Assembly (NCBI GenBank): GCA_943325515.2
Contig: CALPPS020000042.1
Coordinates: 1 to 22,015, forward strand
Reading direction: 5' to 3'
DNA: 22,015 bases
From: Flavobacterium psychrophilum
GTDB lineage: Bacteria > Bacteroidota > Bacteroidia > Flavobacteriales > Flavobacteriaceae
A program made the position numbers and the translations under genes. The first letter of the stretch is position 1. Each line of letters opens with the position of its first letter. The notes under the pieces are model-generated. The model was not told where the DNA came from, did no database searches, and saw only the letters and a program-made list of their open reading frames with translations. Shown piece after piece: positions 1 through 6,145 of the stretch.

Positions 1-294
1 AACAATGCTACAGATACTTATAATTACGGAAGTGATATCTATAGAAGTTATAACGAAAGCCGACCTTATGAAACCGGAGTGGTCGTTGGACAAGGAAACA
101 AAACCAATGTTTTCATGGCTGATTTGCAAGCGGGTTATTTGATAAATCCTGCGACAAATATGAAACTATTTGGCAGTTTACTCTACAGAAACTTTTCACC
201 AGCCACAGAAACAGCCACGGCCATTAAAGAAAGTACTACTTGGTTCTCCGTTGGCTTGCGTTGCGATGTCTTCAACTGGTATTTTGATTATTAG
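1..294 (+). CDS. C-terminal end of a probable gliding motility protein RemB-like outer-membrane protein (5' partial)
   Basis: The reading frame is open from base 1 to the TAA at 292-294, giving the last 97 residues of a protein that begins outside the window; the internal ATG at 115 is not its start. The fragment alternates short hydrophobic and polar runs and ends in an aromatic strand (VFNWYFDY), as outer-membrane beta-barrels often do. The phrases LFGSLLYRNFSP and STTWFSVGLR resemble, from memory, the C-terminus of flavobacterial RemB, a surface-associated gliding-motility protein. The identification is by recall of that ending only, with no alignment, so another barrel protein is possible. 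The neighbouring genes are also envelope or secreted proteins, which fits. Confidence 0.5.
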   Translation, partial: NNATDTYNYGSDIYRSYNESRPYETGVVVGQGNKTNVFMADLQAGYLINPATNMKLFGSLLYRNFSPATETATAIKESTTWFSVGLRCDVFNWYFDY

Positions 295-343
295 GATATA
301 TTCTAAAAAAGGGTAAGCTTGAATTTTCTTCAAAAGAAGCTGA

Positions 344-445
344 TTCTTAACTCCCGTTGTACAAAGTCAGGAAACATTTGCGCAGCGTAATGCCAAAAAT
401 GAATACTTTGCTAAGCTGGATGATTTATTTGGATTGTTGGATTAA
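344..445 (+). pseudogene. Possible C-terminal remnant of an unidentified gene
   Basis: Between the RemB-like gene and the Kelch gene, one frame is open from just after a TGA (341-343) to a TAA (443-445). It reads as a charged helical tail, QRNAKNEYFAKLDDLFGLLD before the stop. The composition looks like real protein C-terminus, but no start codon or promoter precedes it. It may be the end of a decayed or deleted gene. I do not recognise the family, and a 33-residue open stretch can occur by chance. Confidence 0.2.
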
Positions 446-515
446 TTTTTCAAGGAAAAATACACCCGAATATATATTCCATAAATTTATTTTACTAAAA
501 AAGGAGGGATACTAT

Positions 516-523
516 TACATTTG
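516..523 (+). promoter_or_regulatory. Bacteroidetes -7 promoter box upstream of the Kelch gene
   Basis: TACATTTG matches the TAnnTTTG -7 consensus of Bacteroidetes sigma-A promoters. It lies 14 bases before the ATG at 538, implying a short leader. No clear TTTG -33 box is present. Confidence 0.45.
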
Positions 524-537
524 TATAAAAAATCCTC

Positions 538-1899
538 ATGATTCATAAGATTTTATTACTATTTGCATTAATATCTGTTTCGTTTGTGTCGTCACAAACC
601 ATACCTCAAACGGAGAACATTTGTTTTTTTCAGGATGCTAGAACTGGTAAACCAATAACAATAGTTAATGACTCATTGATTTACAAAGGAGAATTAAAAA
701 ATCCAAGTATACTAAAACACAGCGATTATCCTGGAACTTTAAACAGATATAGTTATCATTTCAATATTAACAAACACAACTATTTAGTTGATGTTGGTTG
801 TGGCCCGGTATTAGAATTTCGCAACGATTCTATAGTTCGAATTGACAATTCTTTTTTACAACAAAATCAATACGGCGCTTCTCCTTTTATTTATGAAGAC
901 CAAATTTGTTTGTTTGGAGGCTATGGATTGTTTACAGATAAAAATATTATCACCAGATTTGATTTTGCCTCCAAGGAATGGTTTTTACTTAATATAAAAG
1001 GAGAAGAAACACCAAGCGCAAGAAATTCAAAACTGAATTACTTCGACAAGGATGGATTATATATTTTGGGAGGTTGGAGTAATAAGACTATACCAATTTT
1101 CGAAAAAGACATAAGTGTTTGGCATTTTAACTTTAAAACTTTACAATGGATACGTTTAGGAAATTACAACGAAATACTTCTTAATATAATTTCTAAATCT
1201 ACCTTTTACTACTGTACGTTTCTAACAAATAACAAATTATACCTTCAAAATAATGATTTTATTATAGAAATTGATTTCAAAAACAATACGATATGTTATT
1301 TTGAAAATGAAAATATCATCTGTAATATAAAACCGTATTTTGATAGCAATTCCAATTCTTTAGTTTATTTGCAAACATTGAATGGGTCTAGCCAATTAAA
1401 ATTGAAAACCATTTCTTTATCTGAATTATTAAAAAAACCTATTAAAACTGAAAAATTATATTATTCGCCTTGGCAAAAACACCTACTTTCTTCATTTTGG
1501 ATTTTGTTCTTTCTAATTTTATTCTATTTAATTTACAGAGGGATAATACATAAAAAAGGGAAGCATTTTGTGTATTACCAATCTAAAAATAAATTTTATT
1601 ACAAATCCAAAATCATTTCCAATTTGGATCCTTTAGAAGAAAAAATAATGTATCATTTGTTTCAAAATAATAAAAGTTTTATCCAACTTAACCAACTTAA
1701 CTTTATATTTGAAAAAGAAAATCAAGATAATTTTACCAATGTGATTAAAAAAAGAGACTTAGTATTGTCCTCTTTATTGGTAAAACTTAATGCTTTTGTA
1801 ATTCACGGAGCTAAACCATTAATTATTATACAAAAGAATGAAGTTGACAAACGCATTAAAGAAATTAAGTTAAATCCGTTGTATTTTACTTTGAAATAA
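538..1899 (+). CDS. Kelch-repeat membrane protein with cytoplasmic winged-helix-like C-terminal region
   Basis: This 453-residue protein starts with a signal peptide (about 1-20, ending VSSQ). An extracytoplasmic region follows with Kelch-like blades: LFGGYG at 125-130 and LGGW at 177-180, each followed by a phi-D-x-x-x-x-x-W pattern (FDFASKEW, FNFKTLQW). A single membrane helix spans about 317-335, then a basic stop-transfer stretch. The last ~110 residues are soluble, starting LDPLEEKIMYHLF and ending in a segment containing EVDKRIKEIKL. This resembles the winged-helix tails of flavobacterial propeller-TM-HTH proteins. The layout suggests a one-component transmembrane sensor/regulator; DNA binding is inferred, not shown by a definite motif. 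The next gene, encoding a secreted LamG protein, is a possible target. The start is the ATG directly after a -7 box. Confidence 0.65.
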   Translation: MIHKILLLFALISVSFVSSQTIPQTENICFFQDARTGKPITIVNDSLIYKGELKNPSILKHSDYPGTLNRYSYHFNINKHNYLVDVGCGPVLEFRNDSIVRIDNSFLQQNQYGASPFIYEDQICLFGGYGLFTDKNIITRFDFASKEWFLLNIKGEETPSARNSKLNYFDKDGLYILGGWSNKTIPIFEKDISVWHFNFKTLQWIRLGNYNEILLNIISKSTFYYCTFLTNNKLYLQNNDFIIEIDFKNNTICYFENENIICNIKPYFDSNSNSLVYLQTLNGSSQLKLKTISLSELLKKPIKTEKLYYSPWQKHLLSSFWILFFLILFYLIYRGIIHKKGKHFVYYQSKNKFYYKSKIISNLDPLEEKIMYHLFQNNKSFIQLNQLNFIFEKENQDNFTNVIKKRDLVLSSLLVKLNAFVIHGAKPLIIIQKNEVDKRIKEIKLNPLYFTLK

Positions 1900-2049
1900 T
1901 TGAAACTATTCTTAATTACAAGTCTAAACGCCCTCCCCAAGGTTTTTTTTGTTTTAATTAGATTACTTGATATCAATAAATTACTTGATAAAAAATAGTG
2001 CAATGTATTTCTAGGAATGATTTTATTTAACTATTTTATTTTTTTCAAC

Positions 2050-2057
2050 TAGATTTG
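2050..2057 (+). promoter_or_regulatory. -7 promoter box for the LamG T9SS gene
   Basis: TAGATTTG fits TAnnTTTG and lies 26 bases before the ATG at 2084, giving a leader of about 20 bases. This suggests the gene has its own promoter and is not simply co-transcribed with the Kelch gene 184 bases upstream. Confidence 0.5.
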
Positions 2058-2083
2058 AGAAATAATCTTAAAACCAAAAAATC

Positions 2084-3091
2084 ATGAAATTTTTTTTACC
2101 TCTTTTATTTTTATTTTTTTTGAATTCAATTGTTGCACAGGTCCCAACCTATGTCCCGACCAATGACTTAGTAGCTTACTATCCTTTTAGTGGAAATGCA
2201 AATGATGAAAGTGGGAATGGAAATAATGGAATTATCAATGGTACTATTACGCCAACAACAGATAGATCAGGAAATTTAAACTCATCCTATAAATGGCAAT
2301 CGAGCAATTTTAATTCTAATGACTTCATAAATATTGGTAATTTATCTAATCATTTTACTAATAAAATCAGTATTTCAACATGGGTTCTTATGGATTGTAC
2401 TTTGATGGATAATAGAATTTTGTCAATGGGAGAATATGGTATAGTGTGTTCTCCAGGCCAAGGCAATTTAATACAACTTAAAGCTTCCTACGCATCATGT
2501 GGAGAAGTTTGGCCATCAACTCAATTTATAAATAAAAATGTTTGGCACCACATTGTATTCACTGCAGATTCTATAGCTGGTATTTCAAAATTTTACATCG
2601 ATGGACAATTGACTGATACCGTGTTAGGAATAGTTTTACCTTATGTTATTAACTTTGATTGGAATATTGGAAGAAAATCTATAAGTTCATATGATGGTTT
2701 CTGTGGCAAAATTGACGACATCGGTATTTGGAACCGAGCATTAACCCAAGAAGAAATCACCAACTTGTACATGGCAGATAACACTTGCCAATCACTAGTT
2801 ATTAATACGGGATTTTTAAGTTTTAATCCACCAACCTATCAAAATACGGTTACCATTTATCCAAATCCTGCCAATGACCAAATCACTATAGATTGTGGCA
2901 ATCTGGCTAATGTAAGCGGGTGGAACATTAAAATAACCAATATGCTTGGTCAGGAAGTGTTTAATCAGCCTATGAATACCCAACAATATGTGGTGCCTTT
3001 AAATACTTGGTCTGGTCAAGGAATTTATTTCGTGAAAATTTATGACGCTCAAGGCAGTCTAATGAATACCAAGAAAATAATATTGCAATAG
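2084..3091 (+). CDS. LamG/concanavalin-like domain protein with T9SS type A sorting domain
   Basis: This 335-residue secreted protein has a signal peptide (about 1-18, ending IVAQ), then a LamG-type jelly roll over about 25-235. The hallmarks are YYPFSGNANDESGNGNNG near the N-terminus, WHHIVFT in the middle, and the ending IDDIGIWNRALTQEEITNLY. The C-terminal ~75 residues form a type A T9SS sorting domain: VTIYPNPANDQITI, then NMLGQEVF, then GIYFVKIYDAQG and KKIILQ at the end. The protein should cross the outer membrane through the type IX system and be released or anchored at the surface after removal of this domain. The ligand, probably a polysaccharide or glycoprotein, cannot be read from the sequence. 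No catalytic domain is present, so it may be a pure binding or adhesion protein. Confidence 0.88.
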   Translation: MKFFLPLLFLFFLNSIVAQVPTYVPTNDLVAYYPFSGNANDESGNGNNGIINGTITPTTDRSGNLNSSYKWQSSNFNSNDFINIGNLSNHFTNKISISTWVLMDCTLMDNRILSMGEYGIVCSPGQGNLIQLKASYASCGEVWPSTQFINKNVWHHIVFTADSIAGISKFYIDGQLTDTVLGIVLPYVINFDWNIGRKSISSYDGFCGKIDDIGIWNRALTQEEITNLYMADNTCQSLVINTGFLSFNPPTYQNTVTIYPNPANDQITIDCGNLANVSGWNIKITNMLGQEVFNQPMNTQQYVVPLNTWSGQGIYFVKIYDAQGSLMNTKKIILQ

Positions 3092-3110
3092 TTTAGTTAG
3101 TATTTATTTT

Positions 3111-3140
3111 AAGCCACAAATTCGTTTGTGGCTTTTGTAT
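3111..3140 (+). terminator. Rho-independent terminator of the LamG gene
   Basis: A perfect 10-base stem (AAGCCACAAA at 3111-3120 and TTTGTGGCTT at 3125-3134) closes a TTCG tetraloop and is followed by a T-rich tail. It lies 20 bases after the LamG stop. The UUCG loop is an especially stable RNA tetraloop. Confidence 0.88.
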
Positions 3141-3319
3141 TTTGGGACATCTCGCCAATGCGCATCCATCTTGTGGTAATTTTTATGATTACTATAACCA
3201 CTAGCTTTACTATGGTAGCAACGTTAAACTTGCTGCCTTTTTTCAACAATTAAAAATTTTGTTTATAATATGTGTTAGAACAATTATTTTTATGCAAAGG
3301 GCGGTTCATGTTTCAGTAT

Positions 3320-3431
3320 ACTAAGAACATACTAGCAACATAGAGAGTACAAATTAAGGTAACAAAAACATTCTTTTTATAAAGATTTCATCCATTTCTT
3401 TTTTGGCAAATTTTATGAATTGTTTTTTTTG
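3320..3431. repeat. Direct repeat copy 1 (112 bp), left border of the abiE island
   Basis: This segment starts ACTAAGAACATACTAGCAAC and aligns end to end with 5987-6097, with five substitutions and one T indel (about 95% identity) by hand alignment. Both copies are in the same orientation. It encodes nothing evident and has no promoter -7 box after it, unlike copy 2, which runs into the ctaB promoter. Confidence 0.85.
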
Positions 3432-3502
3432 TTTCAACACTCCAATAGTTAAAATCGGTAAAACTTTTAATGATAAAAATGACAATCTTAATTTAGATAT
3501 AT

Positions 3503-3510
3503 TACATTTG
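3503..3510 (+). promoter_or_regulatory. -7 promoter box for abiEi-abiEii
   Basis: TACATTTG matches TAnnTTTG. The expected transcription start, about 7 bases further on, falls at the left edge of the palindrome at 3516-3534. The first start codon is at 3556. Confidence 0.6.
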
Positions 3511-3515
3511 CATAA

Positions 3516-3534
3516 TACTACACATTGTGTAGTA
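3516..3534. promoter_or_regulatory. Perfect 19-bp palindrome over the abiE transcription start: candidate AbiEi operator
   Basis: The arms TACTACACA and TGTGTAGTA are exact reverse complements around a single central T. The site starts six bases after the -7 box, so a bound protein would block initiation. AbiEi antitoxins of known AbiE systems repress their own operon by binding inverted repeats in the promoter, which makes AbiEi the obvious candidate. The assignment is inferred from position and symmetry. Confidence 0.62.
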
Positions 3535-3555
3535 ATGCGCAAACAAAATATATAG

Positions 3556-4365
3556 ATGAAAATAGGGGTTCAATCATATAATTATTTAGAAGACTATCTT
3601 GATGCTGTTAGAGCTAAAGGTAGATATGCCTTTACAATTGATGAACTTAAAGATAAATTTGATATATCGGATAAAGCAATTCATCAAAATTTATACCGTT
3701 TAAAAGCAAAAAAAAGAATAGTTCAAGTTCGTCAAAGGTTTTACACCATACTTCCTGCAGAATATGCAAGACAAGGAATGTTACCTACAAACCTTTTTAT
3801 TGACGATATGATGAATATGTTACATAAAAAATATTACATTGGTTTAATTTCAGCAGCAGCTATTCACGGTGCATCACACCAACAATCAATGGAAACATTC
3901 GTAATTACTGAAAAACCAGCTTTAAGAGGTATAAAAACTAAAAAGCTAAAAATCAATTTTTTCGTTAAAAATGATTGGAACAAAGACGACATCAAACAAG
4001 TAAAAACCGATGCTGGTTTTATAAATGTTTCTTCTCCAGAACTTACAGCTTTAGATTTATTATCCTATGTAGATAAAATAGGAATGAATAGAGTAATAAC
4101 TATTTTATCAGAATTAGTAGAAGTAATAAAACCAACAAATCTCAATAAAACAGCCAAAAACTATTCACAAACAGCAGCAGTGCAACGGCTAGGATATTTA
4201 TTAGAAACAGAGCTCAAGAACCAAAAACTAAGTGCTATTTTATATAAAATTATAGCACATAAAATAGGGGTAAATATTCCTTTAATGCCTGGGAAAGATA
4301 AAATTGGCGAAGTGGATTTAAAATGGAAAATTATCCGAAATATTAAAATTGAAAGTGATTTATGA
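3556..4365 (+). CDS. abiEi: AbiEi-family antitoxin and autorepressor (type IV toxin-antitoxin)
   Basis: This 269-residue protein has an N-terminal winged helix-turn-helix (about 8-65: FTIDELKDKFDIS, then HQNLYRLKAKKRIVQVRQRFY). The AbiEi antitoxin core follows, with the family-typical stretch YYIGLISAAAIHGASHQQ at 93-110 and SPELTALDLL later. In characterised systems AbiEi neutralises the AbiEii nucleotidyltransferase without forming a stable complex and represses the operon through its N-terminal domain. The gene ends in an ATGA overlap with abiEii (4362-4365), the usual tight coupling. The start is the first ATG after the promoter and palindrome. The length is close to that of longer AbiEi proteins. 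The pair lies between two direct repeats, which marks it as acquired. Confidence 0.88.
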   Translation: MKIGVQSYNYLEDYLDAVRAKGRYAFTIDELKDKFDISDKAIHQNLYRLKAKKRIVQVRQRFYTILPAEYARQGMLPTNLFIDDMMNMLHKKYYIGLISAAAIHGASHQQSMETFVITEKPALRGIKTKKLKINFFVKNDWNKDDIKQVKTDAGFINVSSPELTALDLLSYVDKIGMNRVITILSELVEVIKPTNLNKTAKNYSQTAAVQRLGYLLETELKNQKLSAILYKIIAHKIGVNIPLMPGKDKIGEVDLKWKIIRNIKIESDL

Positions 4366-5153
4366 TTCCTAGACGTTATATCGAAGAATGGAAAGAATTT
4401 GCTCCTTGGCCAGAAAATAGCCAAGTCGAACAAGATTTAGTTATAGAAAGAGCATTGGTTGAAATATTTTCAGATCCATTCCTTAATGAAAACCTAGCAT
4501 TCCGTGGTGGAACAGCTTTACACAAACTATTCTTAAAACCACAAGCTAGATATTCCGAAGACATTGATTTGGTGCAAATAAAGACCGGACCAATAAAACC
4601 AATTCTCGTTAGATTGCGAGAATGCTTGGTTTTTCTAGGGATAAAAAGAAACATCACAACTAGTATTCACAACAACACAGTAGAATACCGATTTGAAACA
4701 GAAATAGCTCCAATAATTAAAATGCGTCTCAAGATTGAAATCAATTGCAGAGAACATTTCACAGTGTTAGGATTGCAACAAGTACCATTCAAAGTACAAA
4801 ATGGTTGGTTCAATGGAGAATGTATGATAAATACCTACTACATAGAAGAACTACTGGGCACAAAATTAAGAGCATTATACCAACGAAGGAAAGGGCGAGA
4901 TTTATTCGATTTAGATTTCGCACTAACAAAACTAGATATTGATATTTCAAAATTAATTCAATGCTACAAAGAATATATCAATTTCTCGGATGGTGCATCA
5001 CCTACCAGCAAAATGTTTGTAGCCAATATGCTAGAAAAAATGAGCGATGATGAATTCAGAAATGACATCTTCACAATATTAAGACCTGAAGTTGAATATG
5101 ACAATGATTTGGCTTTTGAAATAGTATCAAAACAAATAATCAATAGAATATAA
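4362..5153 (+). CDS. abiEii: AbiEii/AbiGii-family nucleotidyltransferase toxin
   Basis: This 263-residue protein has the DNA polymerase beta-like nucleotidyltransferase motifs of the AbiEii family: FRGGTALHK at 47-55 and YSEDIDL at 64-70, which contains the metal-binding D-x-D pair (D67, D69). Further on, the stretch GTKLRALYQRRKGRDLFDLDFAL carries the conserved basic K-x-R-A-L-x-x-R-x-K-x-R-D pattern. Characterised AbiEii toxins transfer nucleotides to RNA targets such as tRNA and stop growth, giving phage resistance by abortive infection. All core motifs look intact, so the toxin is probably active and dependent on AbiEi. Its start codon overlaps the abiEi stop by four bases, indicating translational coupling. 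It is somewhat shorter than the often ~290-residue relatives. Confidence 0.9.
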   Translation: MIPRRYIEEWKEFAPWPENSQVEQDLVIERALVEIFSDPFLNENLAFRGGTALHKLFLKPQARYSEDIDLVQIKTGPIKPILVRLRECLVFLGIKRNITTSIHNNTVEYRFETEIAPIIKMRLKIEINCREHFTVLGLQQVPFKVQNGWFNGECMINTYYIEELLGTKLRALYQRRKGRDLFDLDFALTKLDIDISKLIQCYKEYINFSDGASPTSKMFVANMLEKMSDDEFRNDIFTILRPEVEYDNDLAFEIVSKQIINRI

Positions 5154-5369
5154 AATTTATATGTAGTCATAAAAAAACAACATATACTTTTTAGAGTTTA
5201 AAGTTCACGCGAATTTGTTAATTGATTTAATAAAGAAGATATTGATGGGCTCATTATTTTGGGATATTGGAAAATCAAGTAATTAACAGATTATTAAAGT
5301 TACGATTGAAGAAAAACCGAAAGTGATAATTTCATAGAAAAAGAAACTCTTTAAATTTATTTCAATAGT

Positions 5370-5783
5370 TTGCAAGAGTATAGAAAATCACCTTTTGGTA
5401 AACTCTATAATTGGTATGCTGTAAATGACCCTAGAGGTCTTGCGCCTGAAGGTTTTCACATTCCATCCTCATCAGAATGGGAAATATTAATCAATTATTT
5501 AGGAGGATATAAGGTTGCAGGAAGTAAAATGAAAAAAAATGGTTTAAAGTCAAGTGAAATTAATTGTACTGATGCTACCAATAGTAGTGGTTTTACAGCT
5601 CTCATGAGTGGGTATCGAGATAATAATGATATTCAGTATTTGGGCAGTACTGGTTACTGGTGGACGTCAGAGAACGATATTAGTAACATCGGCTGCTACC
5701 TTCGTTGCGATATCAGTGCTGCTTACATTAATTACGACTTCCTTAGGACTGACGGTTTATCAGTGCGTTGTATTAAGGATTAG
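5370..5783 (+). CDS. FISUMP-domain protein, apparently truncated at the 5' end
   Basis: The 137-residue frame matches the C-terminal two thirds of the Fibrobacter succinogenes major paralogous (FISUMP) domain: KLYNWYAVNDPRGLAP (11-26), FHIPSSSEWEILINYLGG, SGFTALMSGYRD, GYWWTSEN (96-102) and the ending GLSVRCIKD. Family members normally begin with a signal or lipoprotein peptide and an ENL-type first strand; both are absent. The TTG at 5370 is only the first possible initiator, an in-frame TAA lies at 5352-5354, and the first in-frame ATG is at residue 54 inside the domain. No -7 box was found. It is therefore probably a truncated gene or pseudogene. The domain normally sits on secreted or surface proteins and is related to C-type-lectin-like folds. 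The codons of residues 102-125 are highly unusual (see the separate entry). Confidence 0.7.
   Translation: MQEYRKSPFGKLYNWYAVNDPRGLAPEGFHIPSSSEWEILINYLGGYKVAGSKMKKNGLKSSEINCTDATNSSGFTALMSGYRDNNDIQYLGSTGYWWTSENDISNIGCYLRCDISAAYINYDFLRTDGLSVRCIKD
5673..5744 (+). other. Run of 24 consecutive NNY codons: DGR variable-region-like segment
   Basis: Codons for residues 102-125 of the FISUMP protein all end in C (12) or T (12). Their first bases are A 9, G 6, T 6, C 3 and second bases A 9, T 7, G 6, C 2. That is what AAY codons look like after adenine-specific randomisation. Leu and Arg here use CTT and CGT, although TTA and AGA are common in this DNA. The segment sits just before the conserved C-terminal GLSVRC block, where variable regions of lectin-fold DGR targets lie. 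No template repeat or reverse transcriptase is in the window. Confidence 0.4.
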
Positions 5784-5986
5784 ACTATTTCTCACATAAG
5801 TTTTGTTTCAAAATAACTACTCTATAATATTCTACTTTATCACAACAATACCATATATCGGAATATGGTCTGATATTTTCCGAGCTTCCTTTAAAAAACC
5901 ATCAAGAAACTCTCAAATTTGTTCTAATCAATAAAGTGGCAAATATATAGGGCAATTAAAACCATTCACGAGGATACTAGCAAGAG

Positions 5987-6097
5987 ACTAGGAACATACT
6001 AGCAACATAGAGAGTACAAATTAGGGTAACAAAAACATTCTTTTTTTATAGATTTCATCCATTTCTTTTTTGGCAAATTTTATGATTTGTTTTTTTG
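5987..6097. repeat. Direct repeat copy 2 (111 bp), right border of the abiE island
   Basis: This is the near-identical partner of 3320-3431. Its last four bases (TTTG, 6094-6097) form the -33 box of the ctaB promoter, so this copy is probably the native one. The two copies enclose about 2.55 kb carrying abiEi, abiEii and the FISUMP fragment. Confidence 0.85.
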
Positions 6098-6125
6098 TCA
6101 AATCGTTTTCTATAAAGTACCTTTG
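6094..6125 (+). promoter_or_regulatory. Promoter of the ctaB cytochrome oxidase operon
   Basis: A TTTG -33 box (6094-6097) and a TACCTTTG -7 box (6118-6125) are separated by 20 bases, a textbook Bacteroidetes sigma-A promoter. Transcription should start near 6132, giving a leader of about 14 bases before the ATG at 6146. Confidence 0.75.
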
Positions 6126-6145
6126 CGCCAGTTTAAAAACAACTA

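Larger units (their letters stand above)
3092..3555. other. Intergenic region between the LamG gene and abiE
   Basis: This 464-base stretch holds, in order: the LamG terminator (3111-3134), about 185 bases with no recognisable gene, copy 1 of a 112-base direct repeat (3320-3431), and the abiE promoter with its palindrome (3503-3534). A 62-codon minus-strand frame here runs through the repeat and homopolymer tracts and is not supported as a gene. Confidence 0.6.
5784..6145. other. Intergenic region between the FISUMP fragment and ctaB
   Basis: This 362-base stretch contains about 200 bases without recognisable coding content, then direct repeat copy 2 (5987-6097), then the ctaB promoter. Just inside the left edge, the 10-mer ATACTAGCAA occurs twice, 22 bases apart (from 5974 and from 5996), so the repeat border carries a small internal duplication. 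Confidence 0.55.

Noticed and set aside
357..548. A 63-codon plus-strand frame before the Kelch gene
   Set aside because: It overlaps the Kelch start, has no domain, and its residues look like translated AT-rich spacer; another frame of the same stretch looks more protein-like.
3140..3320. Possible DGR template repeat or RNA near the FISUMP gene
   Set aside because: I looked for sequence resembling 5655-5780 with adenines at the variable positions here and in the other spacers and found none; no reverse transcriptase is encoded in the window.
3354..3542. A 62-codon minus-strand frame upstream of abiE
   Set aside because: It crosses the direct repeat, T/A homopolymers and the abiE promoter and palindrome, with no recognisable protein features.
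5154..5369. Possible remnant coding pieces between abiEii and the FISUMP fragment
   Set aside because: Short open stretches occur in several frames, but none has a start, a domain or continuity with the FISUMP frame, which is blocked by a TAA at 5352-5354.
3556..5783. abiEi, abiEii and the FISUMP gene as one new three-gene defence system
   Set aside because: The FISUMP frame is over 200 bases away, lacks a promoter, start and signal peptide, and looks truncated. The pair alone is a known AbiE system.
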